From Bifidobacterium mellis (GTDB lineage Bacteria; Actinomycetota; Actinomycetes; Actinomycetales; Bifidobacteriaceae): a DNA stretch of 64,000 nucleotides. The translations under genes were made by a program, and so were the position numbers. Below, in pieces: positions 9,321 through 20,700 of the stretch. The stretch is from positions 657,552 through 721,551 of the forward strand of contig NZ_KQ033885.1 in NCBI RefSeq assembly GCF_000967265.1, written 5' to 3'. The notes under the pieces were generated by a model that was not told where the DNA came from, searched no databases, and saw nothing but the letters and a program-made list of their open reading frames with translations. How positions within the stretch are numbered: the stretch's first letter is position 1; every line of letters starts with the position of its first letter.

Positions 9321-10599
9321 AACCAGGGCTCGTCTGCGCATCGAACGCTATGCCGACCAGGGCCGTTGCGTAAGCCACCTGGAGGACGGCCGGGTGGTCT
9401 TCGTCCGCTTTGCCCTGCCAGGGGAGCTGGTTGAGGTCCTCCTGGACGAGCCTCACGGTCGGGCCGGCAGATTCGCCACGGGCGAGGTCACTCAGGTGTT
9501 GGAGGCCAGCCCTGACCGACGCGAACCCGTCTGGCCCCTGGCTGGACCCTTGGCCTGGGGAGGCGGCCTGGGTGGTGCCGATCTGATTCACGTCAGCCTG
9601 CCCGGTCAGCTGGTCTGGAAGGCTGATCTGATCGGTCAGCAGATGTCCCGTCTGGGCGGGGTGGACGTCCAGGTGCCGGTGGCCCGGGTTCCGGGCGATG
9701 AGGAGCTGGGTGGCCTGCACTGGAGGACCCGAATCGAGCTGGTGGCCGACGACCAGGGGCGCCCTTCCATGCGTCGGCGGGGATCGCATGACCGGTTGCC
9801 GATTCAGACCATGCCCCTGGCCACCCAGGAGCTGCTGGATCAGGCTGACGAACTGGGCATCTGGGAGGGCGGCCTGCCCGCCGGTGCCCGCATACGCCTG
9901 GCCGTGCCCCAGCCGCGCGACGGGGGACCGGTCGGCGACAACTACGCCCTGCTGGTGGACGGTCGCCTGAGTAAGGGGAGCCGCCTGCTGACAGAGCGGC
10001 TGGGGGCCGGGGCAGGACCTGCCTACCAGGTCCGGGCCGACGGATTCTGGCAGGTCCACCGTCAGGCACCGATTGTGCTGACCAAGGCGGTCCTGGACCA
10101 GGCCAGGCAGGCCCTGGATGGGGTCGCCGAACCGGTCGTCTGGGATCTCTACTGCGGATCAGGACTCTTCACCCTGCCCCTGGCCGCTCTGGCCGAAGGA
10201 CGGGCCCGGCTCCTGGCCGTGGAGGGGTCCGCCAGAGCCATTGCCAGCGCGAAACACAACGTGAAGCAGGCCGGACTGGACCGGGTAGCCCTGCGTCGGG
10301 GGGACGTGGCCAAGATCCTGGCTGGCGGTGCGCCCAAGGGGCTGGGACATCCCGACCTGATCCTGCTGGATCCGCCCAGGGCCGGCGCCAAGGCTCAGGT
10401 CTGCCGGCTACTGGCCGCCAGCGGGGCTGGGACCATCATCTATGTGGCCTGCGATCCGACCAGCCTGGCCAGGGATACGGCCACCCTGATCTCCCTGGGC
10501 TACAGCCCCAAGCATCTTGAGGCCTTTGACATCTACCCGATGACCCACCACGTGGAGACTGTGGCGGTCTTCACCCGCACGGCGGGAAGGCGGCGCTGA
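9304..10599 (+). CDS. TRAM-domain RNA methyltransferase, TrmA/RumA-like (Rv2689c type)
   Basis: Likely SAM-dependent uracil-C5 methyltransferase acting on tRNA or rRNA. An N-terminal TRAM fold (RLRIERYADQGRCVSHLEDGRVVFVRFALPGE, split as RLRIERYADQGRC and VVFVRFALPGE) is followed by a Rossmann domain with SAM motif WDLYCGSGLFTLPLA, the catalytic Cys region YVACDPTSLARD and a C-terminal DIYPMTHHVETV motif. The Fe-S cysteines of classical RumA are missing; the equivalent segment reads REPVWPLAGPLAWGGG. The ATG at 9304 lies 3 nt after AGGAGG and a second in-frame ATG at 9313 lies 12 nt after, so the exact start is uncertain. Overlaps the preceding DUF3159 gene. Confidence 0.82.
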   Translation: MPIMTETRARLRIERYADQGRCVSHLEDGRVVFVRFALPGELVEVLLDEPHGRAGRFATGEVTQVLEASPDRREPVWPLAGPLAWGGGLGGADLIHVSLPGQLVWKADLIGQQMSRLGGVDVQVPVARVPGDEELGGLHWRTRIELVADDQGRPSMRRRGSHDRLPIQTMPLATQELLDQADELGIWEGGLPAGARIRLAVPQPRDGGPVGDNYALLVDGRLSKGSRLLTERLGAGAGPAYQVRADGFWQVHRQAPIVLTKAVLDQARQALDGVAEPVVWDLYCGSGLFTLPLAALAEGRARLLAVEGSARAIASAKHNVKQAGLDRVALRRGDVAKILAGGAPKGLGHPDLILLDPPRAGAKAQVCRLLAASGAGTIIYVACDPTSLARDTATLISLGYSPKHLEAFDIYPMTHHVETVAVFTRTAGRRR

Positions 10600-10600
10600 C

Positions 10601-11215
10601 ATGAGCCGCGCCGGGCAAGTCTTGGCAGCGGTCAGGCGGCTGGCGGGTCTGCTGCTGGCGGTCGCTCTGCTGGCAGGCCTGCCCATGCTGACCGGCTGCG
10701 CCCCCAAGGACAGGGCCGTGGGCGACTCCTGGCATGAGGGCACCGTGCCCCACGACGGCGTGGATCGCTCCGACACGCTCGTGGCTTTGATCGGCTGCCC
10801 GCAGAAGGGCGGCAAGGACCCGGATGCCGGTCTTGACAGCCGTATTCTGGCATCATTGAAGGCGGAGAGGATGAAGGGCTATTTCTCCTCAGCACAGTCC
10901 ACCGGCGATCAGCAGGATGGCGTGCAGGATGCCATCAACCGCGGGGTCAGTCTGATTCTGATCCGCCGGCCCGGAGCCGGCGACTGGACCCCAGCCCTCA
11001 AGGCAGCCCGGAAGGCGGGCATCCCTGTGGTAGAGTTCGCTCAAAGCGCCAAGGCTTGGACCCCTGACCCGGGTAGGCTCTACTATGCGGCTACTGTCCA
11101 CCCGGTGGATCCTTCCGGGCATCCACGCGCGCCCTTGCTGGCCGACGCCCTGCAGACCATTGTGGACGACGGACCGCATGCCAGGATCATGGCCGTGCGC
11201 CTGAGCGCTGAGTGA
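10601..11215 (+). CDS. Small lipoprotein with a partial periplasmic-binding-protein-like fold
   Basis: 204 aa. Arginine-rich start, hydrophobic stretch and lipobox LTGC mark it as a lipoprotein. The mature part (DTLVALIGCPQKGG..., QDAINRGVSLILIRRPGAGDW, LKAARKAGIPVVEFAQSA) resembles one lobe of type-1 periplasmic sugar-binding proteins, which usually exceed 300 residues. It may be a remnant or a reduced ligand-sensing lipoprotein. It starts 1 nt after the methyltransferase stop and ends 13 nt before the P-type ATPase start, so it probably belongs to the same operon. I do not recognise a named family. Confidence 0.7.
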   Translation: MSRAGQVLAAVRRLAGLLLAVALLAGLPMLTGCAPKDRAVGDSWHEGTVPHDGVDRSDTLVALIGCPQKGGKDPDAGLDSRILASLKAERMKGYFSSAQSTGDQQDGVQDAINRGVSLILIRRPGAGDWTPALKAARKAGIPVVEFAQSAKAWTPDPGRLYYAATVHPVDPSGHPRAPLLADALQTIVDDGPHARIMAVRLSAE

Positions 11216-11228
11216 GAGGGGGCCGAGG

Positions 11229-13727
11229 ATGAGCACAGGAAGTGATCAAGAGCCGACTATGGGCACAGCAGCGGACACAGGCTTTCCGGAAACCGGCCGG
11301 CCGGGGCTGAGCTCCCAGGAGGTGGAGCGGCTGAAGGCCCAGGGCCTGGTCAACGTCTCCCAGGACCAAACCTCCCGCAGTCTGGGCCAGATCATCCGCG
11401 ACAACGTCTTCACCCTCTTCAACGGGATCATCCTGACCGCCATGGTGGTGGTCCTGCTGACCGGGCAGTGGAAGGACGCGGTCTTCGGCCTGATCATCAT
11501 CATCAACACCGGCATCGGCGTGGCCACCGAGCTCAAGGCCAAGCACACCCTGGACGGGCTGTCCATCCTGGTGGCCTCTGACTATACGGTGCGCAGGGAT
11601 GGGCGCAACCTGACCGTGCCCCACGATGCCATCGTCAAGGGGGATCTGCTCTGGATCCGCTCCGGGGACCAGGTGCCCGCCGACGCGCAGATCATCGACA
11701 CCTACGGCCTGGAGCTGGACGAGTCCATGCTGACCGGCGAATCGCGCACGGTCAAGCACAAGCCAGGGGACCAGGTCTACTCGGGCTCCACGGCCGTCTC
11801 GGGCATGGCCCTGGCCCAGGTGACCGCCGTGGGCGCCGACTCCTACGCCGCCACGCTGACGGCCAAGGCCAAGGTCTACAAGAAGGTCCACTCCGACCTG
11901 AACGAGGGCATCAACACCATCCTCAAGGTCATGACCATAGTGGTCATTCCCCTCTGCCTGCTGCTCATCTTCACCCAGATGCGGACCGTGGGCGGTTTCC
12001 AGACGGCCCTGGCCACCGGAGCCTGGCGGCAGGCCGTGGTGTCCGCCGTGGCCGGGGTCGTGGGCATGATCCCCGAGGGGCTGGTCCTGCTGACCTCCCT
12101 GAACTTCGCCCTGGCCGCCATCCGCCTGGCCCGCCACCAGACCCTGGTCCAGCAGATGGAATCCGTGGAGACCCTGGCCCGGGTGGATGCCCTGAATCTG
12201 GACAAGACCGGCACCATCACCGACGGGGGCATCGTCTACGACGACCTGCACCCGCTGGCCGAGGATCTGCCGGCCCGGCAGTTGCGGCAGGCCCTGGTGG
12301 ACGTCTGCGCGGAGGAGAGCCCCAACGCCACCGGACGGGCCATCCTCAAGGGGATGGACGACCTGCGCCCGGGCAGGGCCGTCAGCCGCCTGCCATTCTC
12401 TTCGGCCCGCAAGTGGAGCGCCGTGGCCGACCAGTCCGGCAGAATCTGGTACTTCGGCGCCCCGGAGGTGCTCCTGGCATCCCAGGCGGGCAGCTGGCCC
12501 CGGGTGGACCGGCAGGTGGCCGACCTGGCCGACCGCGGCTACCGGGTGCTGATGCTGGCCGCCCCCGGCGGGTACCCGGGCACCGACCAGCCTGACTACT
12601 TCACCGGCAGCCCCGACCTGCCCGGGAACCTGAAGCCCCTGGCCCTGATCACCTGCTCGGAGCACATCCGCGACGACGCTGCCGAGACCCTGGCCTGGTT
12701 CCGCCAGCAGGGCGTGCGCTGCCGGGTCATCTCGGGCGACAACCCGGCCACGGTGGCGGCCATCGCCAACAAGGTGGGCCTGACCGGCGACCGGGCGCCC
12801 CGGGCCATGGATGCCCGCCAGCTGCCCGAGGACACGGCAGCCCTGGCCGAGGTCCTGGAGGACGTGGACGTGCTGGGCCGGGTCCTGCCCGACCAGAAGA
12901 AGGCCATCGTCCAGGCCCTGCACCTGAAGGGCCACACGGTGGCCATGACCGGCGACGGGGTCAACGACTCCCTGGCCCTGAAGGAGGCTGACCTGGGCAT
13001 CGCCATGGGTAATGCGGCGGCCGCCACCAAGGCCGTGGCCCAGCTGGTCCTGGTGGATTCGCGCTTCTCCCACCTGCCCGACGTGGTGGCCCGGGGCCGG
13101 CAGGTCATGGCCAACATGGAGCGTGTGGCCGGCCTCTTCCTGGTCAAGACCGTCTACTCGGCCCTGATCTCCCTGGGCGTGGTCCTGACCGGCATCCCCT
13201 TCCCCTACCTGCCCCGGCACATCACCTACATCGGCGCCCTGACCATCGGCACGCCGGCCTTCTTCCTGGCCCTGGCCCCCAACACCAGGCGCTACCGGCC
13301 CGGCTTCCTGAAGCGTGTGGTCACCTTCGCCCTGCCCTCGGGCATCGCCACGGCTTTCATTGTGCTGGCGGCGGCCTGGAGCCTGCCCGGCCTGCTGGGA
13401 CTGGACCTGGCCCGGCCCGGCGACCTGGGGCGCTGGCGTTCGGTCTGCGCCATCGTCCTCTTCTGCATGGGCGTGCTGGTCCTGACCCAGGTGGCCCGGC
13501 CCCTGCGCTCCTGGAGGGGCCTGCTGGTCCTCTTCTTCGGCGCAGCCGGGGTGATCGGGGCCCTGATCCCCGTTGTGGCGCGGTTCTTCGCCATCAGCCT
13601 GCCCACCGGTCCGGCCCTGGCCGCCACCGTGGCCTTCGCCCTGGCGGGTGCCCTGCTCATGGTCCTGGCCGTCCTGGGCTATCCGGCATGCGCACGTTAC
13701 ATCCGTCAGGTAACACATAGGCGCTAA
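11229..13727 (+). CDS. P-type cation-transporting ATPase, CtpE-like
   Basis: 832-aa membrane pump. The actuator TGES motif is at about residue 170, the phosphorylation site DKTGT at about 325 and the hinge motif TGDGVND at about 573-579. The first two membrane segments (IIRDNVFTLFNGIILTAMVV, VFGLIIIINTGIGV) and SLNFALAAIRLARHQTLVQQ resemble mycobacterial CtpE, a calcium-import-associated P-type ATPase of actinobacteria. No heavy-metal-binding N-domain or CPC motif is seen, arguing against Cu/Zn/Cd pumps. About ten membrane segments, with four to six at the C-terminus. The ATG at 11229 follows GGGGCCGAGG; another in-frame ATG lies at 11259. Confidence 0.88.
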   Translation: MSTGSDQEPTMGTAADTGFPETGRPGLSSQEVERLKAQGLVNVSQDQTSRSLGQIIRDNVFTLFNGIILTAMVVVLLTGQWKDAVFGLIIIINTGIGVATELKAKHTLDGLSILVASDYTVRRDGRNLTVPHDAIVKGDLLWIRSGDQVPADAQIIDTYGLELDESMLTGESRTVKHKPGDQVYSGSTAVSGMALAQVTAVGADSYAATLTAKAKVYKKVHSDLNEGINTILKVMTIVVIPLCLLLIFTQMRTVGGFQTALATGAWRQAVVSAVAGVVGMIPEGLVLLTSLNFALAAIRLARHQTLVQQMESVETLARVDALNLDKTGTITDGGIVYDDLHPLAEDLPARQLRQALVDVCAEESPNATGRAILKGMDDLRPGRAVSRLPFSSARKWSAVADQSGRIWYFGAPEVLLASQAGSWPRVDRQVADLADRGYRVLMLAAPGGYPGTDQPDYFTGSPDLPGNLKPLALITCSEHIRDDAAETLAWFRQQGVRCRVISGDNPATVAAIANKVGLTGDRAPRAMDARQLPEDTAALAEVLEDVDVLGRVLPDQKKAIVQALHLKGHTVAMTGDGVNDSLALKEADLGIAMGNAAAATKAVAQLVLVDSRFSHLPDVVARGRQVMANMERVAGLFLVKTVYSALISLGVVLTGIPFPYLPRHITYIGALTIGTPAFFLALAPNTRRYRPGFLKRVVTFALPSGIATAFIVLAAAWSLPGLLGLDLARPGDLGRWRSVCAIVLFCMGVLVLTQVARPLRSWRGLLVLFFGAAGVIGALIPVVARFFAISLPTGPALAATVAFALAGALLMVLAVLGYPACARYIRQVTHRR

Positions 13728-13837
13728 GAATGAACCTCACAAGCACAGATAAGCGTCACTGACGGCCTGGGGTCCTCCCGCCGCCGGTCCACATGGGCGC
13801 AAGGGCAGTGCCTGAGCGTCCAAGGAAGGGGTGGTGC

Positions 13838-16570
<2,733 letters not shown>

Positions 16571-16578
16571 AGATACAA

Positions 16579-16613
16579 AAATCCCCGCCCCTCGATGCCA
16601 GGGGCGGGGATTT
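16579..16613. terminator. Bidirectional terminator between acnA and the Bax-inhibitor gene
   Basis: AAATCCCCGCCCC (16579-16591) pairs perfectly with GGGGCGGGGATTT (16601-16613). An A-run precedes and a T-rich stretch follows, so it can terminate both converging transcripts. Confidence 0.9.
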
Positions 16614-16619
16614 CTTATA

Positions 16620-17423
16620 TCAGTTGCGGTCGCCGACCAGATTCAGGATGTAGAGGAAGAGGTTGACGAAGTCCAGGTAGAGGTTGAGGGCGCAGAGGAT
16701 GGAGACCCGCTTGATGGCCTCCGGCCCCTGGCTGCGGTAGGTGGCGAAGATGACCCTGGTCTGCTGGGCGTCATACATGGTCAGCCCGGCGAAGAGGATG
16801 ATGCCGATGGCCGAGACCACGCGCAGGGCCGTGTCGGAGGGGGCCAGGAAGAGCATGACCACCTGGACCAGGATCAGCATGAGCAGGCCGGCCATGAAGA
16901 TGGACCCCATGCCCAGCATGTTGCGCCGTGTGGTCAGCCCCAGCATACTGAGGACGAAGAAGAAGCCCGCGCTGATCACCAGTGTCAGCATGATGGAAGG
17001 CAGTGAGTAGGTTATGAAGATGGTGCTCAGGGTGAAGCCCATCAGGGCCGCATAGAGGTAGAACATGACCCGGGCGGTGGAGGTGCGCATGCGCATGACC
17101 CGGACGCTCAGAATCATGGCGAAGGCCACCTGGACCACGGCCATGCCGATCCAGCCCAGGGCGCCCGTGGCCTGCATAAAGGCCAGGAGCAGTCCGGTCC
17201 GGGCGGTCAGGTAGGCCGTCAGGGCGGTGACCAGCAGGCCTACGGCCATCTCCGCATAGGCGCGGGACATGGAGACCCGCTCCGCCTTTTCAAAGCTGTA
17301 TGCTGCGTTGGTGTCGATGGGCGAACCCATGCCGTAGGGCTCACCGCCCTGCATGGTCGGCATCGGCTGCTGCGCATACTGACCGTATGGGGCCTGCGGC
17401 CGCGGATTCCCGTTGAAAGCCAT
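16620..17423 (-). CDS. Bax inhibitor-1/YccA family membrane protein
   Basis: 267 aa with seven predicted membrane segments, starting near AEMAVGLLVTALTAYL and ending near YLDFVNLFLYILNLVGDRN, the characteristic BI-1 C-terminus with LNLYLDFVNLFLYIL. An N-terminal, glutamine/methionine/proline-rich cytoplasmic tail (about residues 1-45) precedes. Family members are implicated in calcium leak and protease control; the bacterial role is unclear. AAGGAGGAG lies just upstream of the ATG at 17423. Converges on acnA across a shared terminator. Confidence 0.92.
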   Translation of the reverse strand: MAFNGNPRPQAPYGQYAQQPMPTMQGGEPYGMGSPIDTNAAYSFEKAERVSMSRAYAEMAVGLLVTALTAYLTARTGLLLAFMQATGALGWIGMAVVQVAFAMILSVRVMRMRTSTARVMFYLYAALMGFTLSTIFITYSLPSIMLTLVISAGFFFVLSMLGLTTRRNMLGMGSIFMAGLLMLILVQVVMLFLAPSDTALRVVSAIGIILFAGLTMYDAQQTRVIFATYRSQGPEAIKRVSILCALNLYLDFVNLFLYILNLVGDRN

Positions 17424-17471
17424 CTGCTCCTCCTTGTCTTCCCACCTGTGGCGGGATGGTCGTCTTGTTCA

Positions 17472-17500
17472 ATTCTACATGGCCGGTTTGGCGGTATAAA
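17472..17500 (-). promoter_or_regulatory. Candidate promoter of the Bax-inhibitor gene
   Basis: On the minus strand TTTATA (plus 17495-17500) and TAGAAT (plus 17472-17477) are spaced by 17 bp and lie about 50 bp upstream of the start codon. Only four of six -35 bases match consensus. Confidence 0.45.
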
Positions 17501-17715
17501 GGGTGTTTGCTCTGGCTGGAATCAGGCGGGGGTGGGCCGCCATGGCGGGGTGGTTGCATGCCCACATCCCGCCGTGGCGGTTGCCCCCCCCCCTGATGTG
17601 CCGTCCATCCCTTGGGAGGGTGAGCGGAGTGTGGTGGGGGCGCGGGAGGGAAGTGTCGGCTCTCTTGGGTTTTGAGCCTTGATTGACACGTTCCCTCCCT
17701 GCTCCCCCTATGTAG

Positions 17716-17750
17716 GCCGGAGGCGGGGGGATTGATACGCCGCCCGGCCG
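17716..17750 (-). terminator. Hairpin downstream of the surface-protein gene
   Basis: GGCCGG-A-GGCG (from 17716) can pair with CGCC-GC-CCGGCC (to 17750), just past the stop codon of the minus-strand gene. No T-run follows, so function is uncertain. Confidence 0.45.
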
Positions 17751-17753
17751 CTC

Positions 17754-20700
17754 TTACTCGTGCGAAGCATGAAGCAGCTGGTGTAGTTCCCTCCGGTGGC
17801 GGCGTGAGGCCAGGACCCCGCCCATGCCGGTCATGCCAGTGGCCAGGGCGAGCAGGATGCCCTCCCCTCCGGCCTTGGGGAGCACGCCTGCAGGCAGGTA
17901 TGTGTATCTGAGGGAGGTGTCGGTCAGGATGCGTCCTGCGCCGCCCATTGCATAGTCGACGCTGACTGTGACCGTACCTGGCTGGTGTGCGGGTGTGAGC
18001 ACGGTCACGCCGTTACCGTTGCTGACAGGAGCCAGGTTCGTGCCTGGGCTGGTGTCGAACCTGGCTGCAGTGATCACCGGCTGCAGGTTGAACAACACCG
18101 ACACAGGAACGTTTGAGTCGTCGGTAGTGCCGTCGCCGAGCTGACCATAGCTGTTTTCTCCCCAGGCGTATGCGTATCCGTTGCTGCCCACGGCCAGCGA
18201 ATGATGGTCTCCGACGCTGAACCGTGTGGCTTGTAGCCCTTTGCTAGCGTCGGCTGGACTGGTGGGGTCGCGTACTGGCACAGGAACACTTGAGTTGCTG
18301 GTAGTGCCGTCGCCGAGCTGGCGATACAGGTTCCATCCCCAGGCGTATGCGTATCCGTTGTTGCCCACAGCTAGTGAGTGCTCGCCTCCAGCGTTGATCG
18401 CTGTGGCTTTGAGCCCTTTGCTCGCGTCCTTGGGGCTGGTGGGGTCGCGTACGCGCACAGGAACTGTCGAATCTACTGTGTTGCTGTTGCCGAGTTGGCC
18501 ATAGTTGTTCAATCCCCAGGCGTAGGTGTATCCGTCGCTGCCCACGGCCAGCGAATGAGAGTATCCGGCGCTGACCTGCACGGCTTTCAGTCCTTTGTTT
18601 GCGTCATTGGGGCTGGCGAAGTCTCGCACGCGCACAGGAAAAGACGAAGAGCTTTTGTTGCTGTTGCCGAGTTGGCCATAGTTGTTTAATCCCCAGGCGT
18701 AGGTGTATCCGTCGCTGCCTACGGCCAGCGAATGGTGCCATCCGGCGCTGACCTGTATGGCTTTGAGCCCTTTGTTCGGGTCAGTGGGGCTGGCGGGGTC
18801 GCGTACGCGCACGGGGAAAGATGAATCTGCTGTGCTGTTGTTGCCGAGTCGGCCATTGTCGTTCCATCCCCAGGCGTAGACGTATCCGTTGCTGTCCAAG
18901 GCCAGTGAATGCTCGTCTCCGGCGCTGACCTGTATGGCTTTGAGTCCTTTGTTCGGGTCATTGGGGCTGGCGGGGTCGCGTACGCGCACAGGAACAGAGG
19001 AATACGTTGTGGTGTTGTTGCCGAGCTGACCATGCTGGTTGCTGCCCCAGGCGTATACGTATCCGTCGCTACCCACGGCCAGCGAATGCCATTTTCCTGC
19101 GCTGACCTGCACATAGGTGAAGTCGGTCGGCACGCCTGCAGGTTTCCTCACTATGTTCGGCGTACTCCGGCTGTTAGTCGTTGCGTCGCCGAGCTGACCA
19201 TAGGTGTTGTCTCCCCATGCGTAGGCTTTCCCGTCGCTGCCCACCGCCAAGGAAAAAACATAGGTATAGTATTTTGCTCCGCCGACCTGGTTGAATCTGA
19301 TGCCGCTGGTGCTGTCTGGCGGGGTGATGGTGGTGGTTTCGTGGCCGAGCTGGCTGCCTGTGTCTGGGCTGATTCTCCAGGAGGTGTTGGGGGTTTTGCT
19401 GGTCCATTTGGCGGTGAGGGTGAGATTCTCGGTGACGGGCTTGCTGAAGTCGTAGGCGACTTCGTTGATGAACCATCCGTCGAACTGGTAGCCGCTGCGG
19501 GTCGGGTCGGGTGAGGGCCGTTGGACTCTCCCGTAGGGATAGGTGACCTGCTGGTCTCCGGGTTTGGGGCTTCCTCCGTCCGTCTTGAAAGTGACCGTGT
19601 AGGTGGAACTCTGTCGGATGTCCTTCAGAAGCGTCTGGTCGACCGTGTAGTTGAGGCTCCGGGTGAAGGGCTGGCCGTCCTGCCTTCCGGCGAGTGTGAT
19701 GGTGACTGGTCCGGGCTGGCTTGCTGGCATTTCCGTCTGCCAGGAGCCGTCGGTCTTGTTAAGTGTCAGCGACTGGCTGTCCAGGCTGGCTGATTCCAGG
19801 GTGGGCGCTGTGGTGGTGTTGACTTTTGCTGGCTTGCCTGGCTGGTTCTGGGTGTTGATGCTCCACTGGTATAGGCTGCCCTGCCTGTCTAGGGCGGTGA
19901 TCCTGCCGCCGATGCGGACTGCTTGCAGGTAGTGCTGGTTCCCGTTGTCCGCGCGCGTGGGTGTCTCGCCTGGCTTCCAGGTCCAGATGTGGCCGTCCGT
20001 GCCGGTGATGACGGCCTGGTTCTTGTTGGCGGTGATCCGGCTGGCTTTCATGTTTTCCGACAGGCCGGTGGTTGCGAGGCTTGTCTTGCCGTCGGCCAGG
20101 TAACAGGCCTGCCCGTTTGCGCCCAGGAGGAGGAACCCCTGGCTGAGGGCTTGGGCTTGGGTGATGCGCATGCCCTGGTCTTGTCTGATGCGTTCGGGCT
20201 TGACGTTGGCGGTCCTGCTTGTGTTCCAGGTCCAGGCTTGCCCGTCCGCGTCCAGGGCGAGGGTCCGGCTGGGGGAGGCGACGGCCAGTGTCGCCTGGGC
20301 CTGCCCGGGCAGAACGGTCGTGGCTTGTTCTGTCAATTTTTCGTTCTGACCGTCGGTTTGGTCGGCTTGGAAGGCGTGGACCTGTCCCTGCCGGTCCACC
20401 GCCAGCAGCAGGTCGTCGTTCATGCTGATGCTGGTGAACCTGGTGTTCTGCTTGGTGTCGAGGATGGTGGGCGTTGTTTGTCCGTTGGGCCAGGTGTAGA
20501 TCTGCTGGTCGGATCCTATTGCGGCCTGCCATTGGCTGCCGGCTGCGGCCTGCAGGTAGCGAAACCCGTCGGCAGCCTGGGTGGGGAGAGGAACCTGCTT
20601 GGGTGTGCCGTCCTGCGCCCAGGTGTAGATGCGGCCGTCGCCGGTCAGGCCGACAAACTGGCTGCCTGCCGTGTGGATGCTCGTGTAATAGGACTCTTGC

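Larger units (their letters stand above)
17424..17753. other. 330-bp intergenic region with a C10 tract and palindromes
   Basis: No convincing gene. It holds the Bax-inhibitor promoter, the palindrome CCGCCATGGCGG (17538-17549), a near copy CCGCCGTGGCGG (17569-17580) that could pair with it, and immediately after it a run of ten C (17584-17593). The right edge has the 3' hairpin of the surface-protein gene. Confidence 0.7.

Noticed and set aside
11187-13718. An 843-codon open frame on the minus strand opposite the P-type ATPase
   Set aside because: It mirrors a clear ATPase gene, is a low-complexity Gly/Gln/His/Val shadow of GC-rich codons, and has no motif.
17448-17675. 75-codon plus-strand frame containing the C10 tract
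   Set aside because: No Shine-Dalgarno, atypical composition, no family resemblance; better explained as spacer.
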